The notes under the pieces were generated by a model, which had not been told where the DNA came from, made no database searches, and worked only from the letters and a program-made list of their open reading frames with translations. This document shows positions 1 to 7,451 of a DNA stretch of 11,811 nucleotides, in pieces. How positions within the stretch are numbered: the stretch's first letter is position 1; each line of letters starts with the position of its first letter. A program made the translations under genes and the position numbers. Origin of the DNA: Lachnospiraceae bacterium UBA3645 (lineage in GTDB: Bacteria; Bacillota; Clostridia; Lachnospirales; Lachnospiraceae); assembly GCA_002373555.1 (NCBI GenBank), contig DFKM01000131.1, positions 1 to 11,811 on the forward strand. The letters are read 5' to 3'.

Positions 1-337
1 TTCTTTCCTTCATTCTCGGATCTCTTGTAAGGAAACCTGCTTTCTTTAAAACCGGACGGTTCTCCGGATCTGCCTGCAGCAGCGCACGGGAGAGGCCGTG
101 ACGGATCGCACCGGCCTGGCCGGTGAAGCCGCCGCCGTGTACGTTGACCAGTACATCGAACTTATCGGCTGCCTGGATCGCTTCCAGGGGCTGGCGTACG
201 ACGACCTTCAGGGTCTCCATGCTGAAATACTGATCGATATCTCTCTTATTGATGGTGATCTTTCCAGTGCCGGGTGTAACATAGACACGGGCGATGCTCT
301 TTTTTCTTCTTCCTGTTCCGTAGAATCTGTTAGCCAT
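1..337 (-). CDS. rpsI: 30S ribosomal protein S9, 3' end cut by window edge
   Basis: S9 is a small-subunit ribosomal protein whose C-terminal tail reaches the P-site tRNA. About 112 residues are visible. They start [20 protein letters not shown], a typical S9 N-terminus, followed by the conserved [20 protein letters not shown] region and then [10 protein letters not shown] just before the edge. The usual basic KR-rich tail lies outside the window. An ATG six bases upstream (at 343) is in frame, but only two bases separate it from the AGGAGG site. The ATG at 337 has eight bases of spacing and gives the usual family N-terminus, so it was chosen. The gene starts 26 bases after the rplM stop and is almost certainly cotranscribed with it. 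Identification is by recognition of the family sequence. Confidence 0.97.
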   Translation of the reverse strand, partial: MANRFYGTGRRKKSIARVYVTPGTGKITINKRDIDQYFSMETLKVVVRQPLEAIQAADKFDVLVNVHGGGFTGQAGAIRHGLSRALLQADPENRPVLKKAGFLTRDPRMKER

Positions 338-363
338 GTTCATTTCCTCCTTTCCTTACGTGA

Positions 364-792
364 TCAGAATGTGAGCTCTTCAGGCTTCTGTGCCTGCTGG
401 TTGTGCTCGGGTCCCGCATAAACATACAGCTTCTTGATCATCTGGCTGCCGATGGGTCCCTTGGGAAGCATTCCCTTTACAGCGTGCTCGATGACAGCCT
501 CAGGCTTCTTTGCGAGCATCTCGCGAAGGGTGGTCTCCTTCATTCCGCCTACGTACTCGGAGTGATGATAGTAGATCTTCTGATCCAGCTTCTTGCCGGT
601 CACGTTGACTTTTGCGGCATTGACTACGATTACATAATCTCCCGTATCGATATGGGGAGTAAATGTGGGCTTATTCTTTCCTCTTAAGACTTTGGCTGCT
701 TCTGAAGCCAGACGTCCGAGATTCTTTCCCTCTGCATCAACCACATACCATTTTCTCTCGATGGTATCCGGGCTGGCCATGTATGTCTTCAT
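364..792 (-). CDS. rplM: 50S ribosomal protein L13
   Basis: L13 is an early-assembling large-subunit protein that binds 23S rRNA. The 142-residue product has the normal length and recognisable blocks: [20 protein letters not shown] near the start, the NLGRLAS motif (residues 24-30), [13 protein letters not shown] (47-59), [12 protein letters not shown] (72-83) and the MLPKGPIG segment (about residue 108). The ATG at 792 follows AAGGAGG (800-806) with seven bases of spacing. rpsI follows 26 bases downstream, the universal L13-S9 pair. Upstream lies a long GC-rich leader behind its own consensus promoter, so the pair can be transcribed independently of the ecf-truA genes. Nothing is missing or unusual in the protein. 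Confidence 0.98.
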   Translation of the reverse strand: MKTYMASPDTIERKWYVVDAEGKNLGRLASEAAKVLRGKNKPTFTPHIDTGDYVIVVNAAKVNVTGKKLDQKIYYHHSEYVGGMKETTLREMLAKKPEAVIEHAVKGMLPKGPIGSQMIKKLYVYAGPEHNQQAQKPEELTF

Positions 793-1014
793 GGTGAGGC
801 CTCCTTATAATATATACGATGAATCTGACTGAATTTTCCGTTTGCTGTGCTTTTCACAGCTCCGTCAGCAGGCACACCGCTGCGCCCTCTGACGAGGCGC
901 CGCTTCCCGTCATGACGTCCCGCGCATGTCCACTCATGCGAAGGAGCTGCTGTCACGAAGATCCGCGTCACCGACGGCCGGGCTTCCGTCCTTCCTGCCG
1001 GGGCTTTGGCAGAC
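793..1014 (-). promoter_or_regulatory. GC-rich structured 5' leader of rplM-rpsI
   Basis: This is the untranslated leader between the predicted start (about 1040) and the rplM ATG. On the minus strand it can form several local hairpins: a 5-bp stem at 973-977/986-990, a 6-bp stem at 923-928/935-940 with a six-base loop, a strong stem with one bulge at 882-889/894-900, and a perfect 6-bp GCTGTG/CACAGC stem at 844-849/855-860. None is followed by a T run. The Shine-Dalgarno site is at 800-806. L13 autoregulatory leaders are known in other Firmicutes (Rfam L13_leader), so a similar role is plausible. I could not match this sequence to that family by eye. Reading frames across the stretch look non-coding. 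Confidence 0.5.
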
Positions 1015-1045
1015 AAAAAAACAGAGCACCTGAACCGTGCCCTGT
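1015..1045 (-). terminator. Intrinsic terminator after truA, overlapping the rplM start point
   Basis: On the minus strand ACAGGGCAC, a seven-base loop and GTGCTCTGT form a 9-bp stem (one G-U pair) followed directly by seven T residues. It lies 53 bases beyond the truA stop, so it can end ecf-truA transcripts. The predicted start of the rplM promoter falls inside the 5' arm (about 1040), so transcripts from that promoter would keep only about four of the nine base pairs. Confidence 0.75.
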
Positions 1046-1046
1046 C

Positions 1047-1075
1047 AGTATACCCCACGATTTCTGGCGTGTCAA
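1047..1075 (-). promoter_or_regulatory. Sigma-A promoter for rplM-rpsI
   Basis: TTGACA (1070-1075) and TATACT (1047-1052) are separated by exactly 17 bases on the minus strand, very close to the housekeeping consensus. Initiation is expected near G1041 or G1040. It points at rplM, about 250 bases away. Confidence 0.8.
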
Positions 1076-1080
1076 GCGGG

Positions 1081-1104
1081 AAAATGACGAAAAATCGTCA
1101 TTTT
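1081..1104 (-). terminator. Short hairpin overlapping the truA stop codon
   Basis: A perfect inverted repeat, AAAATGACG / CGTCATTTT with a six-base loop, contains the truA TGA stop in its first arm. It has the A-stem-T form of a weak, bidirectional intrinsic terminator, but the T residues are part of the stem and only three G-C pairs are present. It ends five bases before the -35 box of the rplM promoter. Confidence 0.45.
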
Positions 1105-1859
1105 TCAGCCTTCCACGGCGGGTCGATCAGCCGGATCCGCACGAGCCGCAGCCCGCACGCCGGCGCTGTCGGTCCGGCCGCCTTCCGGTCCTTCGCATCG
1201 CGGATTTCCGCGACCGCCGCCGGCGGAATGCGTCCTTTTCCCACCTCCATGAGCGTCCCTGCAATGATCCTTACCATATTATAAAGGAAACCGTTTCCGG
1301 TCACGGTGAGCACGATCTCATCGCCCCGTTCTTCGACCGTCAGCGAAAGGATCCTCCGCACATGGGATTCCTTCTCCGTGTCGGCAGAACAGAAGCTGGT
1401 AAAATCATATTCGCCGACCAGATGCGCCGCCGCCTGCGACATCAGCGCGGCATCCAGATCATAATAACAGCAGAACGCATACCGGCTTCTTAACGGATCC
1501 GCATGCCTGCAGCGGACGATATGGTATTCGTAGGTCTTCTCGCTGTCCCATTTCCGCGGATGAAAATCCGCAGGGACTTCCCGGGATTCCTGTATCACGA
1601 TATCCGCCGGCAGGCTTCTGTTCACCGCATAGGAGAATTTTTCCGGCGGGATCGGAGATTCCGTATCGAAAATGCACAAATTCCCTTCCGCGTGCACGCC
1701 CGCATCCGTGCGGCTCGTGCCCTTCACTTTGATCTCCTCGCCGGTGACGCGGGACAGCTCGCGGTTCAGCACCTCCTCGACAGAGACCGCCCGCGGCTGC
1801 AGCTGCCAGCCGTGATACGCCGTGCCGTCATAGGCAACGGTCAGCATGATCCTCTTCAT
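1098..1859 (-). CDS. truA: tRNA pseudouridine(38-40) synthase TruA
   Basis: TruA converts uridines 38-40 of the tRNA anticodon arm to pseudouridine in the cytoplasm. The 253-residue product has the usual length. It opens MKRIMLTVAYDGTAYHGWQ and carries the catalytic motif SRTDAGVHA with the nucleophilic Asp at residue 52. The second conserved motif FLYNMVRIIAGTL is at residues 191-203. The ATG at 1859 fits the family N-terminus. It lies two bases after the ecfT stop and lacks a clear Shine-Dalgarno site, which suggests translational coupling to ecfT. The reading frame is open for 46 further codons upstream inside ecfT, but that extension overlaps ecfT and has no family match. The position directly after the ecf genes is conserved in Firmicutes. 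Confidence 0.96.
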   Translation of the reverse strand: MKRIMLTVAYDGTAYHGWQLQPRAVSVEEVLNRELSRVTGEEIKVKGTSRTDAGVHAEGNLCIFDTESPIPPEKFSYAVNRSLPADIVIQESREVPADFHPRKWDSEKTYEYHIVRCRHADPLRSRYAFCCYYDLDAALMSQAAAHLVGEYDFTSFCSADTEKESHVRRILSLTVEERGDEIVLTVTGNGFLYNMVRIIAGTLMEVGKGRIPPAAVAEIRDAKDRKAAGPTAPACGLRLVRIRLIDPPWKAEK

Positions 1860-1861
1860 AT

Positions 1862-2674
1862 TTATAACCCGATGCTGATCTTCCTGCTGATGAAGACCAG
1901 TGCAAGATACATCAGAAATGCGGCATAGACCAGCATGTCGTTCCGGCCGTATTTCAGCGGATGCATCTTCGTGCGGCCGTCTCCGCCGTGATAGCATCTG
2001 GCCTCCATGGCCATGGCCAGATCGGTCGCCCGGCGGAAGGCGGAGATAAAGAGCGGTACGAGCAGCGGCACGAGCGCTTTCGCCCGCTGGATGACATTGC
2101 CTTCGTCAAAGACAGCGCCGCGCGCCGTCTGGGCTTTCTGGATCTTATCGGCTTCTTCCGCAAGGATCGGGATAAAGCGGAGCGCGATCGACATCATCAT
2201 GGCGATCTCATGCACCGGCACCTTGAAGATCTTCAGGAAGCCGAGGCCCTTCTCCATGCCGTCTGTCAGCGCGGTCGGCGTGGTGGTGTAGGTCATCAGT
2301 GCGGAACCGCTGATCAGGAACACCAGACGGACAGCCATGAGGATCGCCTGGCGCAGGCCGGGCTGGGTGATCGTGATGAATTTCCAGGAGAAGAGGACCG
2401 GCTCTCCCTTAATGAAGAACAGATTAAAGAAGATGCTGATGAACATCAGCACGAGCACCGGCTTCAGGCCCTTGATGATATATTTCGGCGGCACATGCGA
2501 CAGTCCGATGCACAGGCACAGGAACAGGAACGCGATTGCGTAGCCGACCACATTGTTGGTAATGAACAGCGAGATGATATACAGCAGTGTGCCTGCCAGC
2601 TTGGTGCGCGGATCGAGCCTGTGCACCATGGAGTCGACAGGATAGTACTGTCCGAGCGTCATGTCTTTAAGCAT
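1862..2674 (-). CDS. ecfT: ECF transporter transmembrane protein EcfT
   Basis: EcfT is the membrane scaffold of the energy-coupling factor transporter, linking the two ATPases to an exchangeable substrate-binding S subunit. The 270-residue protein opens MLKDMTLGQYYPVDS with HRLDPRTKL soon after, typical of the family. Hydrophobic segments lie at about 29-60, 73-92, 110-135 and 248-265. The two cytoplasmic coupling-helix motifs are present as KAQTARGA and AMEARCYHGG; the second reads Ala-Arg-Cys where many members have Ala-Arg-Gly. The ATG at 2674 overlaps the ecfA2 stop by eight bases and follows AGGTGA. An in-frame GTG at 2683 is possible, but the ATG gives the usual family start. Four-base-scale spacing throughout points to one operon with ecfA1, ecfA2 and truA. 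Confidence 0.95.
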   Translation of the reverse strand: MLKDMTLGQYYPVDSMVHRLDPRTKLAGTLLYIISLFITNNVVGYAIAFLFLCLCIGLSHVPPKYIIKGLKPVLVLMFISIFFNLFFIKGEPVLFSWKFITITQPGLRQAILMAVRLVFLISGSALMTYTTTPTALTDGMEKGLGFLKIFKVPVHEIAMMMSIALRFIPILAEEADKIQKAQTARGAVFDEGNVIQRAKALVPLLVPLFISAFRRATDLAMAMEARCYHGGDGRTKMHPLKYGRNDMLVYAAFLMYLALVFISRKISIGL

Positions 2675-3554
2675 CCGCCTCACCTGCCTTTCCGACGTTC
2701 ACGCCGCGCTTCGCCAGCGCCGCGAGGATGGAGGCCTTCGCTTCCGCGACCGTATTCGCATCCGTATCCACATCAAAGCCCTTTTCTTTCAGCGCATGCA
2801 TGATCCTGGCCGCCTGCGGCACAGACAGGCCGTATCCGGAAAGCTCGTCCGCATGCCGGAAGACTTCTCTGGGCGTACCGGAAAGCACGATCCGGCCGCC
2901 GTTCAGCACGAGGATCCTCTGTGCGTAGTTCGCGATATCCTCCATGCTGTGGGAAACAAGAATGATGCTGATCCCGGACTGCTCATGCAGATTTTTCAGA
3001 AGATCCAGGATCTCATCGCGTCCGCCCGGATCCAGTCCGGCGGTCGGCTCGTCCAGGATCAGATATTCCGGCTTCATGGCGAGCACACCGGCGATCGCCA
3101 CTCTTCTCTTCTGTCCGCCGGAAAGTTCAAAGGGAGAACGTTCCCGGAAAATCTCCGGCACGCCGGCCAGCTTCATTGCTTCTTCGGCGCGCGCCTTCAC
3201 TTCCTCTTCCGACAGTTTCATATTTCTGGGCCCGAAACAGATATCTTCGAAAACGGTCTCCTCAAAGAGCTGATGCTCCGGGTACTGGAACACCATGCCC
3301 ACCCTGCTGCGGAGCATTCTTTTATCGAACCCATCAGCAAAAACATCCTGTCCTTCAAAGAGCACCTGCCCGGAGGTCGGTGCGATCAGCGCGTTGAAAT
3401 GCTGGATCAGGGTGGATTTTCCCGATCCGGTATGTCCCATGATCGCCAGGAATTCTCCTTTTTCAATGGTCACATTGATATCCTGAAGAACGACCTGCTG
3501 CATGGGTGTACCCGGGTTATAGGTATAATTTACATTTTTCAGCTCAAGTGACAT
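2667..3554 (-). CDS. ecfA2: ECF transporter ATPase EcfA2
   Basis: This is the second ATP-binding subunit of the ECF energising module (295 residues), acting on the cytoplasmic face with EcfA1. Walker A GHTGSGKS is at residues 40-47. The Q-loop reads FQYPEHQLFEETV around Q90, a signature that separates EcfA2 from EcfA1. The ABC signature LSGGQ is at 144-148, Walker B LILDEP at 165-170 with catalytic E169, and the switch histidine at H202. All catalytic residues are intact. The start overlaps the ecfA1 end by 16 bases and the end overlaps ecfT, consistent with a coupled operon. The C-terminal 70 residues form the region used in this family for ATPase dimerisation. No substrate can be inferred, because specificity comes from S subunits that are not encoded here. 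Confidence 0.96.
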   Translation of the reverse strand: MSLELKNVNYTYNPGTPMQQVVLQDINVTIEKGEFLAIMGHTGSGKSTLIQHFNALIAPTSGQVLFEGQDVFADGFDKRMLRSRVGMVFQYPEHQLFEETVFEDICFGPRNMKLSEEEVKARAEEAMKLAGVPEIFRERSPFELSGGQKRRVAIAGVLAMKPEYLILDEPTAGLDPGGRDEILDLLKNLHEQSGISIILVSHSMEDIANYAQRILVLNGGRIVLSGTPREVFRHADELSGYGLSVPQAARIMHALKEKGFDVDTDANTVAEAKASILAALAKRGVNVGKAGEADA

Positions 3555-4393
3555 AATGCTTCCGTCAGCTCCTCGATCTTTAAAATTCCATCCGGTAAAT
3601 CGACACCGCTTTTCTTCAGTTCATACGCGAGCTCCGTGACCTGCGGTACGCTCATGTTCAGGCGTTTCAGTTCCTCGACGCGGGAGAAGACTTCCTTCGG
3701 CGTGCCGGAAAGCTTCACTTTTCCGTGTTCCATGACAAAGACATGGTCCGCATCGACCGCTTCTTCCATATAGTGGGTGATCAGAATGACGGTGATATGT
3801 TCGTTCTGATTCAGTTCATGGACGGTCCGGATGACCTCCCGCCGGCCGATCGGATCCAGCATGGCTGTCGGTTCGTCCATCACGATGCACTGCGGCCGCA
3901 TAGCCAGGACACCGGCGATGCCGATGCGCTGTTTCTGTCCGCCGGAAAGATGATTCGGGGATTTCTTTGCGTAGGCGGTCATGCCCACGGCTTCCAGACT
4001 GTGCGCGACACGCTTCCAGATCTCCTCCGTCGGGACGCCCATGTTCTCCGGGCCGAAACCGACATCCTCCTCGATCACGGAAGCGACCATCTGATTGTCG
4101 GGATTCTGGAAGATCATACCGGCGGTCTGGCGGATATCCCACAGATGCGCGTCATCCTTCGTATCCATGCCGCCGACCCAGATCGTGCCGCCGGACGGAT
4201 AGAGAAGCGCGTTGATGTGCTTGGCCAGCGTGGATTTGCCGGAACCGTTTCTGCCAAGCACGGCAATGAAATCGCCCTTTTCAATGTCCAGATCCACTTC
4301 GTCAATGGCCCGGACCGTATCAATCACCTTGTTCTCTTCGTCTTTTCTGGTATATTCAAATGTCAGTTTGTCGGTACGGATAATACTGCTCAT
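3539..4393 (-). CDS. ecfA1: ECF transporter ATPase EcfA1
   Basis: This is the first ATP-binding subunit of the ECF module (284 residues) and the first gene of the ecfA1-ecfA2-ecfT-truA operon. Walker A GRNGSGKS is at residues 47-54. The Q-loop reads FQNPDNQMVAS (Q96), the EcfA1-type signature. LSGGQ is at 149-153, Walker B around IVMDEP (170-175) with E174, and the switch histidine at H207 in THYMEE. The ATG at 4393 follows GGAGG with seven bases of spacing. In many Firmicutes this operon continues from rpoA-rplQ. Here ecfA1 is preceded by a divergent degV-family gene and has its own promoter. Confidence 0.96.
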   Translation of the reverse strand: MSSIIRTDKLTFEYTRKDEENKVIDTVRAIDEVDLDIEKGDFIAVLGRNGSGKSTLAKHINALLYPSGGTIWVGGMDTKDDAHLWDIRQTAGMIFQNPDNQMVASVIEEDVGFGPENMGVPTEEIWKRVAHSLEAVGMTAYAKKSPNHLSGGQKQRIGIAGVLAMRPQCIVMDEPTAMLDPIGRREVIRTVHELNQNEHITVILITHYMEEAVDADHVFVMEHGKVKLSGTPKEVFSRVEELKRLNMSVPQVTELAYELKKSGVDLPDGILKIEELTEALCHLS

Positions 4394-4425
4394 GTGTCTT
4401 CCTCCGCAGCTTTGCGTGCCTTCCC

Positions 4426-4454
4426 ATTTTACAGTATCAGCAGTGCAAATGCAA
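4426..4454 (-). promoter_or_regulatory. Promoter for the ecf-truA operon
   Basis: On the minus strand TTGCAT (4449-4454) and TAAAAT (4426-4431) are separated by 17 bases, 33 bases upstream of the ecfA1 ATG. Expected start is near 4419, giving a leader of about 26 bases. Confidence 0.65.
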
Positions 4455-4466
4455 CTGAAAGAACGC

Positions 4467-4495
4467 TTGCATTACAGGAAACAAACGCTTATAAT
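4467..4495 (+). promoter_or_regulatory. Promoter for the degV-family gene
   Basis: TTGCAT (4467-4472) and a perfect TATAAT (4490-4495) are separated by 17 bases. Initiation is expected near 4502, about 40 bases before the start codon. Its -35 box is only 12 bases from that of the divergent ecf promoter, so the two RNA polymerase sites must overlap. Confidence 0.75.
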
Positions 4496-4543
4496 CTCTA
4501 TCAGTTTGTATCTGTAAAGAAATAATCTGCGAGGAAAAAATAT

Positions 4544-5410
4544 ATGAGCAAAGTCGCTATTCTGACCGACAGCAACAGCGGGATCTCTCAGGCCGAAGCC
4601 AGAGAGCTGGGCGTGCGCGTCATGCCGATGCCGTTTTATATCAATGATAAACTCTATTTCGAAGACATCAACCTGACCCAGGATGAATTTTATGACATGC
4701 TGAAGGACGGTGCGAAGATCTCCACATCCATGCCTTCGCCCGGCGATACGATGGATATGTGGGACAAGCTCTTAAAGGATCACGACGAGGTGGTCTATAT
4801 TCCCATGTCCAGCGGCCTGTCCAGCTCCTGCCATACCGCCATGACACTGGCGGAGGAATATGACGGCCGGGTCAAGGTCGTCGACAATCAGCGAATCTCC
4901 GTCACCCAGCGGCTGTCCGTACTGGATGCGCTGAAGATGGCCGATGACGGTGCGAACGCACAGGAGATTCACGACAAGCTGATGGAAACGAAGCTGGATG
5001 CCAGTATCTACATCATGGTCGATACGCTGACGTATCTGAAGAAGGGCGGAAGACTGACGCCCGCTGCTGCCGCTGTCGGCACGCTGCTGAAGCTGAAGCC
5101 GGTCCTGCAGATTCAGGGCGAGAAACTGGATTCCTTCCACAACGCCCGTTCCGTGAAGATCGCGAAGAAGATCATGATCGAAGCCGTGAAAGCGGATGCC
5201 GAGCACCGGTTCGGCGGCGCGGACAACTGCGTCTTCCATATGTCTTATACCTACAATAAAAAGGAATTCGACAAGTTCCAGCAGGAAGCGCTGAAGGAAT
5301 TCCCCGGAAGAAGCATCCTGGATTTCCATGCGGATCCGCTGTCGCTCTCCGTAGCCTGCCATATCGGACCCGGGGCGCTGGCGATCACGTGCACGAAGAA
5401 AGTGAAATAA
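4544..5410 (+). CDS. DegV family fatty-acid-binding protein
   Basis: DegV-fold proteins bind a single long-chain fatty acid; the FakB members present it to the kinase FakA for phosphorylation and entry into phospholipid synthesis. The 288-residue product has normal length. It opens MSKVAILTDSNSGIS and has the ligand-carboxylate motif TSMPSPG (61-67), the SSGLSSSCHTA stretch (89-99) and KKGGRLTP (166-173). The ATG follows GAGG with about nine bases of spacing. It is the only plus-strand gene, has a near-consensus promoter and is closed by its own terminator, so it is probably monocistronic. No FakA gene is present in the window. DegV paralogues are common in Clostridia, so the exact lipid and partner cannot be assigned from sequence. 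Confidence 0.93.
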   Translation: MSKVAILTDSNSGISQAEARELGVRVMPMPFYINDKLYFEDINLTQDEFYDMLKDGAKISTSMPSPGDTMDMWDKLLKDHDEVVYIPMSSGLSSSCHTAMTLAEEYDGRVKVVDNQRISVTQRLSVLDALKMADDGANAQEIHDKLMETKLDASIYIMVDTLTYLKKGGRLTPAAAAVGTLLKLKPVLQIQGEKLDSFHNARSVKIAKKIMIEAVKADAEHRFGGADNCVFHMSYTYNKKEFDKFQQEALKEFPGRSILDFHADPLSLSVACHIGPGALAITCTKKVK

Positions 5411-5420
5411 GAAGGAGCAA

Positions 5421-5450
5421 GGAGGCGGTCCCCGCCTCCTTTGTTGTTTT
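5421..5450 (+). terminator. Intrinsic terminator of the degV-family gene
   Basis: GGAGGCGG and CCGCCTCC form a perfect 8-bp GC-rich stem (5421-5439, three-base loop or one pair fewer), followed by a T-rich tail to 5450. It starts 11 bases after the stop. Confidence 0.85.
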
Positions 5451-5463
5451 CTTCCGCCGATTG

Positions 5464-5488
5464 AAAAAGGAGACAGTCTCCTGTCTCC
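5464..5488 (-). terminator. Intrinsic terminator of the secreted-protein gene
   Basis: On the minus strand GGAGACAG, the tetraloop GAGA and CTGTCTCC form a perfect 8-bp stem followed by five T residues. It lies 13 bases beyond the stop at 5501 and faces the degV terminator, so the convergent genes are insulated from each other. Confidence 0.87.
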
Positions 5489-5500
5489 CTTGCTCATTGC

Positions 5501-7138
5501 TTATTTCCCTGCTTTCAGTTTGCATTTCACCTTTACGGTCGGGCCGTAAGCAATGCATTTTCCGGATTTTCTGACCGTCTGGAAGATGATCGGGGTCTTC
5601 TTTCCAGCCTTTGTCTTTCCGCCGAGCGTGAAGGTCAGTTTCTTTCCGCTCTTCAGCTTCTTGCCGTTCACGGTCACATACATTCCCGAGGCTTTCTTCG
5701 GGATCTTGTAGGAGATCTTCACGGTATGCACCGTATAATCCGTGAATCCGACCTTATACCATCCTCTGGTCCAGTTAAATCTCCATTCGTAATCCTTTTT
5801 CCTCTTCACAAATTTTGCTTTTTGCGCAACAGCTTTGCATTTGGTCGGTTTGAGGTTGTAGGCGGTCACGCCTTTCACTTCCAGATAGCCGCCTTTTACG
5901 CCGTCCGCATAAGCATAGACCCTGAAGGTATATTCCTTTCCGGGATTCAGCTTCTTGCAGTTGACATAATATATTCCGTTTTCGTTGGTCGAGGTCTCTC
6001 CGGTATATACCCAGCCTTTCTTCTTTGTCTTTACATAAGCAACAAATTTATTGGCATTGGGATGCGCTGTGACAGGAATGGAAACCGCTTTCGTGGATCC
6101 TGTCATGGTTCCGTAAAGTTCCGGCGCCTCCGGTCCGGCCATCTTTTCCGCGATTGCAGTGACCCCTTCCTCGGATGTGAACTGTACCCTGTTGTAGCTC
6201 CTCGTTGTCTCGTTGTTCTTGTAAGGCAGCGTATATTGTTTGTTCGCTTCATCATTCGTGAAATCTACCTCGAAGACCGCTACCCCATTGCTCTTGCTTT
6301 TCAGCTTCATACGTGTGTTGCTGCCGAAGGAGGCGGATTTTACGCTGATCTTCGAATCGGCGTTCTTCGGTTCATAGTAGACTTTATAGTCGAATTTCGT
6401 ACCGACGGTGCCGACGATCTTTCCGTCGTTGTCCGGGGTGAGCTTCGAGATGCCGGTCCAGTTCTGACGGGTGATTGTGACGCCATTCTCTCCACTGTGA
6501 GAACCGTTATTGGAGATGATAATCGTATATGTCCCCTTTGGAAGCAGCAGTGAGGCCTTGTCCTTAAAATACGGCAGCTCAAGCAACTCAGCATTATCGG
6601 TATTTTCTGCCACCTTTCCCTTATTCACCCAGAGATACATCCAGTCCTTTTCTGTTTTCGTAAAGTCAAGTTTCGCCGACTCCGTCAGTTCCATCGTAAA
6701 ATAATACGTTCCATAATCCCGCTCAACTGTTATCGAGGAGCCTTTCGCCGGTACACGGAGCGGATCTGCCGCAGACAACGTTTTGTTGGTATAGTGTTCT
6801 TCCCAGGCAACGGTGAACGGGCCGGATCCGTTGGTAATTTTAATATACCAATCTCCGGCAGTCAGCGGTATCTGTTCCCCCTCATCTAACGTCATGTTCA
6901 TGTAAACATTGTCGCAGGCAGAATTAGTACATATTCTGAGGGATAATCTTCCGATCATATAAACATCAACATCGGAAGAAAGCTTGATGTGCAGCCTCTG
7001 TCCGGAACTGACGGTATATTCCTTCCCATTCTGCACTTCAATTACAGAATCCGCAAATACAATGTTTCGTGATATTCCAAGACATATCACCAGCAGCAGG
7101 ATCAGCCCAAACAGTCTTGTTACAGTTCCTTTCTTCAT
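5501..7138 (-). CDS. Secreted protein with fibronectin type III-like domain
   Basis: This is an exported protein of 545 residues with no recognised enzymatic motif. Residues 1-29 form a Sec signal peptide: MKKGTVTR, a Leu/Ile/Val-rich core and a probable cleavage site after VFA. Residues 35-115 and 125-225 each contain beta-rich segments ending in GDWYIKITNG or GTYTIIISNNG, which resembles bacterial pre-peptidase C-terminal-like sandwiches (tentative). Residues 338-427 fit a fibronectin type III fold (LNPGKEYTFRVYAY). The last 115 residues are Lys-rich with several aromatic and Cys residues and match nothing I know. There is no LPXTG signal or transmembrane anchor, so the protein is probably released or held by charge. 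The ATG at 7138 sits seven bases after AAGGAGG; an ATG at 7144 is too close to that site. Confidence 0.85.
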   Translation of the reverse strand: MKKGTVTRLFGLILLLVICLGISRNIVFADSVIEVQNGKEYTVSSGQRLHIKLSSDVDVYMIGRLSLRICTNSACDNVYMNMTLDEGEQIPLTAGDWYIKITNGSGPFTVAWEEHYTNKTLSAADPLRVPAKGSSITVERDYGTYYFTMELTESAKLDFTKTEKDWMYLWVNKGKVAENTDNAELLELPYFKDKASLLLPKGTYTIIISNNGSHSGENGVTITRQNWTGISKLTPDNDGKIVGTVGTKFDYKVYYEPKNADSKISVKSASFGSNTRMKLKSKSNGVAVFEVDFTNDEANKQYTLPYKNNETTRSYNRVQFTSEEGVTAIAEKMAGPEAPELYGTMTGSTKAVSIPVTAHPNANKFVAYVKTKKKGWVYTGETSTNENGIYYVNCKKLNPGKEYTFRVYAYADGVKGGYLEVKGVTAYNLKPTKCKAVAQKAKFVKRKKDYEWRFNWTRGWYKVGFTDYTVHTVKISYKIPKKASGMYVTVNGKKLKSGKKLTFTLGGKTKAGKKTPIIFQTVRKSGKCIAYGPTVKVKCKLKAGK

Positions 7139-7231
7139 AAGCATTCCTCCTTGTTTAATAACGGGCGGCTCTTTGCCGTCCCAGATCATTTGTTTTTACA
7201 CATTTACGCCAACTTGTAAATTACCACTATT

Positions 7232-7261
7232 ATTATAGCAAAAAGCTGTCATCCTCCGCAA
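7232..7261 (-). promoter_or_regulatory. Extended -10 promoter of the secreted-protein gene
   Basis: The minus strand has TGC immediately before a perfect TATAAT (7232-7237), an extended -10 element, with a weak -35 (TTGCGG, 7256-7261, 18-base spacer). The expected start near 7225 would give a leader of about 87 bases. Confidence 0.5.
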
Positions 7262-7451
7262 GTCTTCTTTGCTCAGAAATTGAAATGAACTGTTATCCTG
7301 CTGCAATGGCTGTTCAAATCCTGTCTTCCTGTATCGCTCCTTATCATTTTCTGTAACAGCACCTTTGACTGTCTGACGATACCCCATAAACGGAGCACAA
7401 TCTCTCCCATTCGTTGAAAATCTTGCGGATTTCTGCTGCTTTTTCATCAAC

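Noticed and set aside
789..1058. 89-codon open frame on the minus strand upstream of rplM
   Set aside because: It spans the promoter region and leader, has no start site with a good Shine-Dalgarno signal and resembles no family; it fits an untranslated leader better.
1098..1997. Longer truA start at 1997
   Set aside because: The 46 extra residues overlap ecfT, are unlike any TruA N-terminus, and the ATG at 1859 gives the normal family start.
1961..2803. Long plus-strand open frame opposite ecfT
   Set aside because: It is rich in His, Arg and Gln, has no recognisable motif and lies wholly opposite clearly identified ecfT and ecfA2 sequence.
2661..3551. Long plus-strand open frame opposite ecfA2
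   Set aside because: It mirrors ecfA2, whose ATPase motifs are all present on the other strand.
7196..7447. 83-codon minus-strand frame as a small gene
   Set aside because: It has a possible AAGGG site but no family resemblance, and the promoter of the next gene lies inside its 3' part.
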